A stretch of 64,000 bases of DNA from assembly GCF_027942865.1 (NCBI RefSeq), contig NC_134515.1:3106839-3170838 (forward strand), in the 5' to 3' direction. Made by a program: the position numbers and the translations under genes. The notes under the pieces were generated by a model. It saw only the letters and a program-made list of their open reading frames with translations, ran no database searches and was not told where the DNA came from. Numbering within the stretch: position 1 is the first letter of the stretch; each line of letters starts with the position of its first letter. Below are positions 32,690 to 43,450 of the stretch, one piece after another. Source of the stretch: Odontesthes bonariensis. Its lineage: Eukaryota; Chordata; Actinopteri; Atheriniformes; Atherinopsidae.

Positions 32690-32936
32690 CATCACTCTGG
32701 AAGGTTTCACCCATGAAGTAGTCAAAGCTCTCAGAAGCCTTAAATTCCCATTTGAAACCATCTTTTCCCAAACTGAGGCGACCGTATTTGGAGGACAGGT
32801 TGGTCCCGCAGAGTGTTGCTTGGTAAGTGCATCTAACTGCAGCAACTTTTTTAAATTGGCGTGAAGCTAGCAGAGGGAGCCATGACGGCTTCAGCTTCTC
32901 TGTGGGATTGTGTTCTTTATATCTGATGGTTACCAT
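32690..32936 (-). pseudogene. Unidentified coding-like fragment
   Basis: The minus strand is open with a non-repetitive, protein-like composition: RCTYQATLCGTNLSSKYGR then SLGKDGFKWEFKASESFDYF. It ends abruptly at the MITE boundary (32682) with ...ETFQSDDT. I do not recognise a family. It could be an exon or a gene relic cut by the MITE, or a chance frame. Confidence 0.3.
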
Positions 32937-33311
32937 TTTCTAAACTCACCACCTGGATCTAACTGAGCAAATAAGAACGTCCAGCTGGAAACGTACTGCA
33001 GCAGGTGATGGAAAAAGTGTTCCACAGCTAAGGAAGCTGCTGAAACTGGGTTAAGAAGTGTGTAAAATTTGCAGGAATTATCACACAGAAACCTACTCCA
33101 CACAAACTGGTATTTATAAGTAAGAAAGTGAAGCGTCTCATTCTTCAGGCAACGCACACAACTAACCCGGACTGGAGGTGGAAATGGGGGTAAAAAGGCC
33201 TATCATGCTATCATTTACAGAAGGTCATCTCACAGACTTCCTCAAGGTTTTTCACTCACTTCTGTGGTCACTTTAGGATAGCTAATCAAACCAAAATGCT
33301 TTATTTTATAC
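32937..33311. other. No gene recognised
   Basis: Featureless AT-rich sequence between the coding-like fragment and the next hAT copy. Confidence 0.35.
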
Positions 33312-33961
33312 TAGGGCTGGGCAACGATTTAAAATGTTTAATCTAATTAATCGCATGATTTCCCTGATTAATCACGATTAATCGCATTTGTACGCAGAAT
33401 CCAAAAATGAATCCAAAAGTAGCGTATAGCTTTTAGCATTTAGTTTTATTTTAAATGTGCTGCCATATGAATGAAAGTGCCATAACATTTGTTGTGCAAA
33501 CACACTTTTAACATCAGCATCTTTCTGTAGTTTTTATGTAGAAGCCTCGCTCCACTGTCTGTTTCCTTGAATGACTTGCTGCTATCAGTTGTGTGTTTTG
33601 CCTTGAAGTGATATTTTAGACTGGAACTACTACGCTGAGAAGACAATTCAACTTGGCTGTAAATGCAGGAGTTTTTTAAAAATTTATTTTGAAATCCGTG
33701 CTTTTATGTTGAAACTAGTAAAACAGGAGGTAGCGCAGGTTAGCTCCGTTAGCTTCACACCTGTAGCGGTGATGTTACCTGATAGTTTATTTTTATTTTA
33801 TTCCTCCATGCTTCGTGGTGTTTGCTGTAACTGTGTGAATGTGATGCATTCAACAGACTTTTACAATAATAAAACCTGCGTTAATGCGTGATAAAATATT
33901 TATCGGCATTAAATAATTAACGAGTTAACTCGTTATTATCGTGTTAACTCGCCCAGCCCTA
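33312..33961 (-). mobile_element. Non-autonomous hAT element, family A (variant with shortened BED ORF)
   Basis: The ends are TAGGGCTGGGCAACG and CTCGCCCAGCCCTA. The BED ORF is cut to 33446-33646: the amino half with C29/C32 is replaced by other sequence. The copy at 48140-48572 carries the same replacement, so the two form a subfamily. The flanking 8-mers match at 5 of 8 positions. Confidence 0.85.
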
Positions 33962-34181
33962 TTTTTAAGGAAACAAACACCACGATCATCTGTACATCTG
34001 TGGGTCGTCCGTCAGCCTTAATGTGGGAGCTGATTCACTGAGGGTTTATATTCGCTAAAACTGCTTCTTTAGTTTCATCATCGTTCCCATTTAGTTGGGG
34101 TACAAACGATGTCTCCATAAACAAATCATTAATAAGGGAGGTGTCTGCATTCATTCATGGTTAACACATTGGAGTGGAAAT

Positions 34182-35044
34182 TAGGGATGGGAATTGATGA
34201 GGTTTTTACGATTCCGATTCCATTTTCGATTCTACTTAACAATTCGGTTCTTTATCGATTCTCATTTGGGGAAAAAAAGGACAACAAACGGGTCGATTAG
34301 CATCAACTTTGTTTAGTTTAGAAGTAACACGAGTCATGACCTATGTATGCTTTGTACTTAGGGTTGAGAATCTTTGTCATCTCCCCAGAAAATATATAAT
34401 GGGAGTGAATGACTGAGTGAAACATGCAACTTTGACTTTCTCTGACTTAGCATACAATTGAACACGTTCACCTACCGAAATTCAGGGGTATCGTGATGTA
34501 ACTGGTGATGGTCATCTAAATGTAATGCATGAGAAGGCATTCATTTAACCTTAACCGTTACTAACAGCAGCTTTTACAATGAGGAAAATGGTGCTAACAT
34601 GATAGGCAGTGTTTGTTAGTTAGTTAGTTACCTGCAGTGTTAGCCGAGGACATGCTAACGCTGCTGCTAACGCTGCTGCTAACGCTGCTGCTGGGTTCAG
34701 ATTCACCAACGTTGGTCTGGAGCGGATCGAAAACACGACATTCATTCATAGTTATTGCATGTTGGTAGTATTTCCTCCCTTTGGTGAAATATCCACTTTG
34801 CAACTATCGCGAGCTGCCCTGTTGTTTTTTATTAGTGAAGTTTAACCAAACTTTCGAGCGTTAGTACCGCTTGGGCGCCATGTTCACTGTTGACTTCTGG
34901 CTGCATCGGACTCACCACGCTTGTTGCGTGGCTTGCGTAAGCTGCGCGGTGACCTCATTCGCGCCCACTGGAATCACTAAGGGAATCGTTTGCTAAATTG
35001 GCAAACGGTACGCAGCAAGAACCAGTTTTCGATTCCCATCCCTA
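34182..35044. mobile_element. hAT-type element, family C, with perfect 8-bp target duplication
   Basis: The termini are TAGGGATGGGAATTGATG and TCGATTCCCATCCCTA. Flanking 8-mers GTGGAAAT are identical at 34174-34181 and 35045-35052. 863 bp, no ORF of note. It has a triple GCTGCTGCTAAC tract near 34660-34695. Confidence 0.9.
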
Positions 35045-35052
35045 GTGGAAAT

Positions 35053-35750
35053 CAGGTGGACGGTTTCTCTATGATTGAGGTTTTTCAGAGAGAACCATAC
35101 GTTTCAGCTTTATAAATATGGAGAAAATAATGAGTGCACAACTGCACATGTTTCTGACCTGCAGAAATATTAGTCATGAAACTACAGTTTTATGCATCAG
35201 GCCCCTCGGCTTTTCACAACATGACGGCATATAACTCTGTTGCAGTTTCATAACAACATTATGTTGGACTTGGAGCCGTGTTTGTGGCCATCTGATGAAT
35301 GAGAGTTGAGTGTTGGGGCCGTATTGCATAACCGTTCTGATTTTTAGGGTCATTTTTATGTTCCATTATTTATTTGTTTCATGATGGGACCACCCGGGAC
35401 GCATTGTTGTTCCAGGAGTTCTTCCCTCATCTTCAGTCCAGTCCTTGTACCTGAGCATCTTCAGAGGAATGTGTTTTTTCTTCATTACGCCACTTAACTC
35501 TGACCTATGAACCATTCAGGCAGGAAAAAGGCTCCTAACTCAAGGGATGAACCAGTGTTGTGTCCAACTGAGCAAAGAAGCCGTTTTAAACTGGATCTTT
35601 AGGCACTTTGTTCCCAGCAGCCTGTCACAGAGACACATCATTTGTTCCCATTTCTTTAGCTGCATGTGTGAAAAACAGCAAAGATAACACAGTGTGACAG
35701 ACAGAAAACAGGATTTCTGCAGCAACAAGGTGATTCCAAAGAGCTGTTAG
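35053..35750. other. No gene recognised
   Basis: No domain or element terminus is visible; the sequence leads into the Tc1-like relic. Confidence 0.35.
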
Positions 35751-35751
35751 C

Positions 35752-36110
35752 TGAAAACTTGGCATATCTCAGCATGGTGTGCAGTGTGTCCTTAAAACAT
35801 TTGAGGAAACTGGACAAGTGGAGGACAGAAGAAGAAGTGTCAGGCCTAAAGAACTATCTCCAGCAGATGAACAGGATCTGAAAGTGATGTCCTTAAGAAA
35901 GAGGAAAACATCCAGCAAAGACCTGACACAGGAGCTGAGAGATGCATCTGGACCTTCAGCTGATCCATCTGCTGTTGGCCCAAGCCTCATCAGAAATGGG
36001 CTCCATGGAAGGGTGGCTGTCAAGAAGCCGTTCTTAAGGAAGGGAAACAGGGAGAAAAGGCTGAGCTGTGCCAAAGGACCAACCCAGTCTCTCAGAAAAA
36101 CCTGTGATGG
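35752..36110 (+). pseudogene. Tc1/mariner-like transposase relic, N-terminal part
   Basis: The frame 35779-36110 reads as a Tc1-type DNA-binding region: VLKTFEETGQVEDRRRSVRP (paired HTH linker), DLTQELRDASG and LIRNGLHGRVAVKKPFLRK. The start lacks the usual first helix and the frame is broken. It continues at 37557 after about 1.45 kb of inserted DNA. Confidence 0.85.
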
Positions 36111-37556
36111 CTACGTTGGTCCACAATAGCCTGGGAATTCCCATGCTGCTTTGCGCTCGATTTCATTCTCACTGCAAAGGCAGCCTGGAAACCACCGCCC
36201 TTATTTTTGCCAGAGTTAGGGAACCAATCACAGAACGGGGGGGGGGGCAGCAAGACGATGACGACGTCTATGCGCTACACCGAAGCTTGTAGAGTGTTAA
36301 TCCAACATGACAGCGGACACAACGTTACCGTTCAATGCAGCCTTAGAAAGTGTTTCGGAGTAGATTCACCCTGGGGTCATTTGAACCGTGACATCCAGCC
36401 GAAGTTTTTCCGATATTGGCTGAACATCAGCTGAGTTACTGAGTTATCCCGAATAGCTTAGTACAAGCGCTAACGGACCCTGGCAGTATCTCCAAAATTA
36501 CCACACTAGAATCACATGTCATGACACCAAACTTCTACAGTAGTACAAATATGGTCTGTACTCACAAAACGATGCATTTGGAAGTTTGTACATAGTCCAG
36601 GAGTTTATTATTATCAACACAAGCCTGATAGCTTCTCTGCAGCTAAAGCTGCGTCGACGTCACTTCTGGGAGCTTGGAGCTTCAAAGTAAGATGAGGGTT
36701 GATCTACTACTGTAGACAACAAAGCAAGGCTGCTCAATTTCTCCATTATTAAAATAAATTCACAACTCTACAACATAAAAATTCATGTAGAATATAGCAT
36801 ATAGGCCTACTTTGTTGTCAATTTAAGTAGCTTAGAGCGCAAGTTTACTTTTATTTTACTTTTTTTTCTTCTTCCTCGTCGAATTTCTGTCGTCATCTGG
36901 TATAAGTGATACAATTGGCTATGAATCGCGCGCAAAGCAGCATGGGAAGAACCTGACGTCATTTGATAGACATTCATAGCGCCCAATAAATGGCTCTAGG
37001 CATTCGTAAACCACGCCTCAAATACGAGAAAATGCACACCTAGTTCCCAGACCACCATCTCATCCAGATGTGGACGCGTCAGCCAGGCTAGGTCCACAAG
37101 GGAAAACGTGTCACAATTTGGCCCCTAAAATTGTGACAATACCACGTTTTATTTGGCCTATTCATTTACGTTGCTTCGCAACCAGGTCACGTGACAATCA
37201 AGTTTCCCTCAGCTGCAAAAAAAAATGGCCGACTGTCTACCTTTTTTTTTCTGTGAAAAAAACATTTTAAGAAAGCATCTGCATTTGTCTGCATTTTGAT
37301 GGCATTTCTAGAGAGAACTATGCAAAATATTTTCATAATATTCTTTCAGAGAATGTGGACGATCTTTCCTTTATTAGTTTCGCCAAAGATTTTAGTATCT
37401 CCTTGAAAAAATGTAACAATAAAACCTTTTGTACCGTTGTTAAGGTGGTTGCTATGGAGCAATGTAAATGAATAGGCCAAATAAACGTGGTATTGTCACA
37501 ATTTTGGGGGCCAAATTGTGACAATACCACATTTTCCCTTGTGGACCAACGTAGCG
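36111..37556. mobile_element. Foldback element inserted in the Tc1 relic, itself interrupted
   Basis: The outer ends are CTACGTTGGTCCACAA (36111-36126) and TTGTGGACCAACGTAG (37541-37556). The inner arms, around 37091-37180 and 37460-37550, are inverted copies containing TGTCACAATTTGG. The element splits the transposase frame. Its left end is separated from the rest by the 964-bp insertion at 36127-37090. Confidence 0.75.
36127..37090. mobile_element. 964-bp DNA element with perfect 9-bp target duplication
   Basis: The terminal inverted repeat is TAGCCTGG...CCAGGCTA. Flanks GGTCCACAA at 36118-36126 and 37091-37099 are identical. A 9-bp duplication suggests Mutator-like or a related superfamily rather than hAT (8 bp). 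No transposase. It has a G-run at 36238-36247. A partial copy lies at 240-700. Confidence 0.85.
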
Positions 37557-37830
37557 ATCACACGTTTTGCTGTGAGACCGGGTTGGAATGACACAAGAAG
37601 TGGAGTGAAAATCAGTGGCAGCAGGTCTGATGGAGGGATGAATCCTCCCCAGAGCCCGGAGCTCAACATTACTGAAGCAGTGTGGGATCATGTTGGCAGA
37701 GAACGCAACAAAAGGCAGCCCACATCCAAAGAAGAGCTTTGGGATGTCCTTCAAGAAGCCTGGAGAACTATTCCTGAAGACTCCTTAAGGAAAGGACAGA
37801 TGCATGTTTCATGGATGCATCATGTGTGAT
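37557..37830 (+). pseudogene. Tc1/mariner-like transposase relic, C-terminal part
   Basis: It encodes the familiar Tc1 end: QSPELNITEAVWDHV, ERNKRQPTSKEELWDVLQEA and WRTIPEDSLRKGQ. The catalytic middle is missing or unreadable, and the natural carboxyl end is altered after about 37815. Confidence 0.88.
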
Positions 37831-37977
37831 GAAGAAAGAACCGCCTCTCGCCCGTGTTTCCGCTTCGCTTTAACGCTTCTTATTTCTCTGTGTTGGATTC
37901 AAACGTTACTAATTCCTGAAAATCTGTTTGGGATGAACCCTGAAGCCTGGCGGCGAGCTGAACCTGCACAGCTGGTG

Positions 37978-37978
<1 letters not shown>

Positions 37979-38013
<35 letters not shown>
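37979..38013. repeat. (GT)n microsatellite
   Basis: Uninterrupted GT units in otherwise unique sequence. Confidence 0.97.
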
Positions 38014-38015
<2 letters not shown>

Positions 38016-38182
38016 GTTGTGCACGGTGTGTTTGGGATGGACTGTTCTGGCAGCTGCAGAGAGACCCTGACAGCAGGAGAGAGGGATGGTGGTCAGTTAG
38101 TGAGTCATGAATAATAGAACGGGCTTAATGGGAAGAGATATGAAAACTGAAACGCTTTGGCCACTTTACAGTCGAGACCAGA

Positions 38183-38185
<3 letters not shown>

Positions 38186-38247
<62 letters not shown>
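38186..38247. repeat. (GT)n microsatellite
   Basis: About 30 uninterrupted GT units. Confidence 0.97.
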
Positions 38248-38248
<1 letters not shown>

Positions 38249-38461
38249 TGGTGCAGCGTCTTCTACAGAAACTTCCTCATAAGCAGCAACTTATGTGCAA
38301 ATCAGTGAGGAAGGACTACATTACCCAGAATCCTTACAGGTGACGTCGCTACATGCGGTTGAAGAGAAGTTGCTCAGTAAGCTTTTTAGCCCTTTAAGTG
38401 TTGGAGGGATGCTGGAAATATTGGACCACATTCCCACATGGTTTTCTTTATTTTTTTTTTT

Positions 38462-38582
38462 TAGGGCTGGGCAGCGATTAAAATGTTTAATCTAATTAAT
38501 CACATGATTTCCATGATTAATCGCATTTGTACACAGAATCCAAAAGTAGTGTATAGCTTTTAGCATTTAGTTTTATTTTAAA
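38462..38582 (-). mobile_element. Terminal fragment of hAT family A
   Basis: Begins TAGGGCTGGGCAGCGATTA and matches other family A termini until about 38582, where it breaks off. Confidence 0.8.
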
Positions 38583-39380
38583 AAAGGATCTGATCTATTC
38601 AACATATAAACGGATACCTGCAGGTATTTATTCAGGATTTTATTCAAGGGACCAGATTAACTGTAGGGATGGTTCCAGGAGATTCCAGAAGTAATATTGA
38701 CCAGAGTACGCCTGAGTGGGCTTCAGTGTCCTAAACACAAATATCTTGACACTGGAAATTACCTCACAAGCTACATTATCAGATGATATCCGATTGGTTG
38801 TTAAGGAGGCTCCTTGATAACCGAACAAAGGGCTCGTGTGAAATGAAAAGTGGGATATTGATTTCTCCCTCGCAGCAGTGTCACCTGCTGGGTGTCAGAC
38901 AGCAGAGCAGAAAGGAGCCCAAAGTGCAGTTACAGATCATTCAGAAGAGTTTTCTCCTGTTCACTTGGTTCAGACTCTCAGAAAGTATGTAGGAGCTCAG
39001 CTGTAATATCGGGGGCAACAAAATACTGGAAAAGTAGGTAAAAAAAAAAACAAAGGTGAGCTGGAGGAACACGTTAGGGAACTATTTAGGTTAATTTACA
39101 ACAGGTCAGTAGCATGATTGAGTGTTAAGAAAAAGAGCACCTAAGAGATGCAGAGTCTCTCAGGAATAAAGATGGGAAGAGGTTCAACAATCTGCAAAAA
39201 CTGTGTCTTCAAATTGTGGAAAAGTTTCAGACAAAGTTTAAAATTGTGAAAATTTTGAATCTAAAGATTCAGAGAATCTGGAGGCATCTGTGTGACCTTC
39301 AGGCAGCTCTGCATGAAAAACAGACCCGATTCTGTCCTGGAAGTCACTGCGGGGTGGAAGATGGCGGGGGAGAGGAACAT
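38583..39380. other. No gene recognised
   Basis: No element end, tandem repeat or domain-bearing frame is visible. Confidence 0.35.
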
Positions 39381-39861
39381 TTTAGCAACATTTGAAACAT
39401 TTTCAGTTGAGAAAGTAGTCGTTTAGATCCCCCACGTGTTGAAAACCTGACAAAATACCGGCTGTTTACCATTTTGTTCCCACGAATTCGGCGCTACTAA
39501 AGCTAGCCGCAGTGAGCTAACGCACTTCCTGTTATTTTCACAAAATAAAATACCCGTTGCCTTTTATCATAGGGAAAGCCATTACCATACGATTGGTGCT
39601 TTTGTTTTGAAAACAGGAAGTGAACCTACCCTCGTTGTAGCTAGCTTGAAACTGCCGTTTTGACAGGAAATGACGATCGGCGACGTCACGTTACGTTGCA
39701 TCTTGGGTAGTTTGAGAGTATGAGTAGTAACCTCATGATGCATACCCAACATTTCGGAGAATCTAGTATGCATCCGGGAACTTCTCGCTTACTCAAACTC
39801 GCATACTAACTCAAAAAGTTAGTAGGAGTAGTGGGAGAAGTAGGCGGTTTCGAACACAGCC
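39381..39861 (-). mobile_element. MITE family R (truncated, inverted)
   Basis: It matches 32215-32682 and ends CGGTTTCGAACACAGCC; the proximal third is missing. Confidence 0.82.
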
Positions 39862-40506
39862 TTAGTTTAATGAGATTTGCAGATGACAGCGTTCTGTTTT
39901 TATTTAATAAGTGGGGGTTGCACATTGCAAATAGGCTGGAATTGAGGGAGGGTTTTGCAGGAGTGAAAATGGAACGATGGGAAGTGAGATCGAGGTGGAT
40001 GAAGACAGACGGGATCGTGACAGTGTGGGAGGAGAGGCTGATGGTGTGTGATGATTTTCTTGTCTCTGATGGCTGAGCTGGAGCATGTCATTGGTATTTA
40101 TGGGCTGAGAGACCTCACACTCCCTCCATCAGCAGGGAGGGATGGAGATGAGAGGGAGACGGCAGCAGATGGAGGAAGAACAAGAGAGAAAAGATCAGTC
40201 GGGGAGATCAGGGTGAAGCTGAGAGGGAGAACGGTGAAAGACGGATGAAAGGAGGAAAAGAAAGTGTTTGTTCCACACAGAAACTCTGAAAGTGATATTT
40301 CTTGTTGACTCCACGTCTCATCTCTCTCTCCTTCTCTTTTCATGTAACTGCTGGAAGAAGAATCTGGAGGCTCCATCAAAAGGGCGGATCATGGCGGTGA
40401 ATCCCAGATGTGTCGGCGCCTCCACGAGGACGAACATCTGACATGAAATTAAACGTCTGGATCCGTCTTCCTCTGCCAGGAGTCAGGCCGAGTCCTGCTG
40501 GGGAAC
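39862..40506. other. No firm gene; short reverse-transcriptase-like trace
   Basis: A frame at 39868-39900 reads LMRFADDSVLFLF, resembling the FADD box of LINE reverse transcriptases, but nothing around it supports a longer domain. The rest is purine-rich. Confidence 0.25.
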
Positions 40507-41151
40507 TCATGGGCCAACAAGGGAAGACGCCCTACGCTCAGATGGTCGCCAGGAGATGATTTTTGACCAACGGTTTTTCTTTAGTGGAGCTTTGTGTGGT
40601 CTGGTCCCAGGATCTTTAAGGATGGGAACCAACTGAACTGCGCTAACGCTACGTTTTGTCCTCCTTTCTGACTTTTTCAGACTCTTTGAGTTGGAAAGTT
40701 GCTTCAGGGGTTCTGACGTCAGGATTACGTTATGAGGCTCTGCGGGGAAGGCGGAGTGGCCCGGTAGATGCTGGGTGAGAAAACTCATCTGCATCGGGGG
40801 GGTTTCTGGACATTTTGCAGACGGCGATGACTCTGAGAGGCAACGTCTCTGACACGGAGGGGCAAACCCATCCTTCGGCCTCCGCCTCCTGGGAGCCGGC
40901 GTTCTGAATGGAGTGCAGAGAGAGGATACAGACGATCCGCTGACACTCGGTTCTGAATCAAACGTCTGTGACTGTGAGTTTGTTTGTTCTGTTTTTACTC
41001 GCCATGGGTCTGAACTCCTACTGGAACACCTGACCGGCCCAGGCAATGACCATCGGCTCCATGAAGCTTCCCGATTGGAGCGCTCGGGGACGAGATCCAT
41101 CTTGATTTTTGCATCAGAACTCGGAAAAAGAAGGAGTCCTCTCCCCCCCAC
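40507..41151 (-). CDS. Unidentified 214-codon minus-strand ORF
   Basis: A long open frame, rich in Ser, Arg, Lys and Pro, in sequence that is not repetitive. Segments include SVSGSSVSSLCTPFRTPAPR, QRRCLSESSPSAKCPETPP and LKKSERRTKRSVSAVQLVP. No known domain or membrane segment is recognised. It could be a terminal exon or retrocopy on the opposite strand to iqsec2, or an unused frame in GC-rich 5' flank. It sits about 540 bp upstream of the iqsec2 start. Confidence 0.3.
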   Translation of the reverse strand: MGGRGLLLFPSSDAKIKMDLVPERSNREASWSRWSLPGPVRCSSRSSDPWRVKTEQTNSQSQTFDSEPSVSGSSVSSLCTPFRTPAPRRRRPKDGFAPPCQRRCLSESSPSAKCPETPPMQMSFLTQHLPGHSAFPAEPHNVILTSEPLKQLSNSKSLKKSERRTKRSVSAVQLVPILKDPGTRPHKAPLKKNRWSKIISWRPSERRASSLVGP

Positions 41152-41312
41152 TTCCCTCTGGTGGGGGGGAGGGTGCAGGGCACTTTCGGTTTTTAAGGTG
41201 TAGAACTTAGGATTTCGGTTGTAGTTTTTAGAGAATAGGTTTTAGGTCGTAGATTAGGCTCTGGAATCAACTTTGGTCTTTCTCTCTTATTGTTAAGCTA
41301 GTTTTAGCTGTT

Positions 41313-41430
41313 AGCCTGTTGGCTCATTTTAGTCTGTTGGCTCATTTTAGCCTGTTAGCTCATTTTAGCCTGTTGGCTCATTTTAGCCTGTTAGCTCTTT
41401 TTAGCCTGTTAGCTCTTTTTAGCTTGCATC
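41313..41430. repeat. 18-bp minisatellite in the iqsec2 5' region
   Basis: About six variants of CCTGTTGGCTCATTTTAG lie in what is probably the 5' UTR or promoter of iqsec2. Confidence 0.88.
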
Positions 41431-41694
41431 ATAGATCTATTAGCCACAGTTTGATTTTACACAGTTAGCTAGCTTTTGGCTCTGCACCGGCTGCTGCTGC
41501 TGCAGCTGCAGCTGTGATTTAGGCTAAAGGTTAGCATTTAGCCTCTGTGCTTGTTGGTAGTGTACATCCTGGACCTAGCATTTAGGCTCCTCAGTTTGGT
41601 ATTTAGCCTTCGTTAATCTTGACCTCCCTAATCTTCCAGATTGTTATTTAGCCAGCGGTACCTGACTTTTTTTTGCCTCTACGATTAGCTAAGC

Positions 41695-42422
41695 ATGGAT
41701 GCTAATCAAGGCAGTCCTGAAAGCCCAAACCGGGCCGTGGAGTACCTTCTCGAACTCAACAACATCATTGAGAGCCAGCAGAAGCTTCTTGAAACCCAGA
41801 GGCGCAGGATCGAGGAGCTGGAGGTCCAACTGGACCGACTCAGCCAGGAAAACAAGGACCTGCGTTTGGATCGGCAGCCTGTGGTTCCTCCTCCACCCGC
41901 TCCTCCTCCTGAGCCTCCGCTGCCTCCTCCACCCCCACCACCGCCTCCGACTCAGATCGCATCGACGTCCATTTCTGCAAAGAGTCACCACCACCACCAC
42001 CGCCACAACAGCAGCCAACACCAAGCTCCTCTGCAGCCACCCTCCTCCATCCCGCTCCACCACAGCCACCACGTCCAGCAGCATCATCATCAGCACCACC
42101 ACTCCTCCACCCACCACTCCTACAACAGCACCACGGCAGCTGCTATCCCGGTTCCCATCCCGACTTTAGCCAACCCAACCTCCATCTCCGTTCCGACCCA
42201 AATACCGAATCCGGTCCCCTCTTCGGCCCCGGCTCCACCTCCTCCTCCACCTCCCATCCCGTCCAGGGATCAGCCGCGGGCCCACAGCCGGCTGACCCGA
42301 GCGCCATCCACCAGCACCGGTACCAACACCAACTTTGTGGAGAAAGAGAAGGAGCGGCTGGAGCGGCTGCACAAAGCCAACGCGGCCAACAACCACCACG
42401 CCCACACCCTGCACCACAAAAC
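41695..42422 (+). CDS. iqsec2: IQSEC2-like (BRAG1) Arf-GEF, first coding exon
   Basis: The start ATG (41695) has A at -3 and G at +4. Residues 8-about 60 read [20 protein letters not shown] then [19 protein letters not shown], the N-terminal coiled coil characteristic of IQSEC2. A polyproline tract follows (about 63-86), then His-rich segments (about 98-145), a second Pro run (about 194-204) and a charged helix ([17 protein letters not shown]). The exon closes at donor gtaagt (42423) in phase 2. The IQ motif, Sec7 and PH domains must lie beyond the window. IQSEC2 activates ARF6 at excitatory postsynaptic densities, and its coiled coil mediates self-association. The low-complexity tracts are unusually dense and may be lineage-specific. 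Paralogue assignment over IQSEC1/3 rests on the coiled coil only. Confidence 0.85.
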
Positions 42423-42629
42423 GTAAGTCCTGTTTTTTACTACAACCAGAGACAAAGGTGGCGCGAGGACGAGGAAAACCAGACCCGCTGGCTCCTAAGG
42501 GTGAGCTGCTGTTGGCTTTTTAATGTAATTATTAATTAATGACGCAGGATGCCATATTCAACACGGTCCGGTTACTTAAAGAAGGTACCAAAGGGCCTCC
42601 TGTGTGTAGGGCCTCATTTTATTCTGTGA

Positions 42630-43272
42630 TTGGGCAGGGTGAGTTAGTTCGTTATTATCGCGTTAACTCGTTAATTATTTAACGCCGATAAATATTTTAT
42701 CGCGCATTAACGCAGGTTTTATTATTTATTTTATTATTGTAAAAGTCTGTTGCTCACAGGCTTTTATTTTGTAAAAGTCTGTTGCTGTCTGCTGTGGAAC
42801 AGGAAAAGAAAGTAATCGGCGGATCCACCAAACATGGAGAAGGGTACGGAACTTTTACTCGGCCATTTTCATTTTAAAGTTCTTCCAGACGGCGGAGTCG
42901 ACAGAACCAAAGTCATCTGTAAACTCTGCCAAGTTGAATTGTCTTCTCAGCGTAGTAGTTCCAGTCTAAAATATCACTTAAAGGCAAAACACACAACTGA
43001 TAGCAGCAAGTCATTCAAGGAAACAGACAGTGGAGCGAGGCTTCTACATAAAAACTACAGAAAGATGCTGATGTTAAAAGTGTGTTTGCACAACAAATGT
43101 TATGGCACTTTCATTCATATGGCAGCACATTTAAAATAAAGCTAAATGCTAAAAGCTATACACTACTTTTGGATTCATTTTTGGATTCTGCGTACAAATG
43201 CGATTAATGGTGATTAATCAGGGAAATCATGTGATTAATTAGATTAAACATTTTAATCGTTGCCCAGCCCTA
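42630..43272 (+). mobile_element. Non-autonomous hAT element, family A (copy)
   Basis: The 5' terminus is altered (attgggcagggtgagttag). The 3' terminus is intact: CGTTGCCCAGCCCTA. It carries the full BED ORF and one or two of the 31-bp units. It lies about 210 bp after the iqsec2 donor. Confidence 0.85.
42834..43139 (+). CDS. BED zinc-finger remnant of hAT transposase (copy 3)
   Basis: 101 codons, identical to copies 1 and 2 except at residue 31 (Leu here), between the zinc ligands C29 and C32. No transposase core. It is in the same orientation as iqsec2 within its first intron, and no flanking splice sites were noted that would fuse it to iqsec2. Confidence 0.6.
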   Translation: MEKGTELLLGHFHFKVLPDGGVDRTKVICKLCQVELSSQRSSSSLKYHLKAKHTTDSSKSFKETDSGARLLHKNYRKMLMLKVCLHNKCYGTFIHMAAHLK

Positions 43273-43345
43273 GTTATTATATACCAAGAAAACCTGATAC
43301 TGTTGAATGACTTTTGGAAAGTGGAAATATGGCATCTGACAGCAT

Positions 43346-43450
43346 TCAATTAATTTTTATTTATATAGCGCCAAATACAACAAATGTCATCTCAAGGCAC
43401 TTAAATAGTATTGTCCAATTCAAGCCAATTGGAATTCAATTCATTGTTAT
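43346..43450 (-). mobile_element. LINE 3' tail fragment
   Basis: Contains TTTTTATTTATATAGCGCCA and atgtcatctcaaggcactt. The latter is also seen at 9732, at the 3' end of the LINE at 9720-12110. Confidence 0.65.

Noticed and set aside
41689..42117. 142-codon antisense ORF over iqsec2 exon 1
   Set aside because: It is a shadow of the GC-rich Pro/His-coding exon; the sense frame has the conserved coiled coil and proper splice donor.
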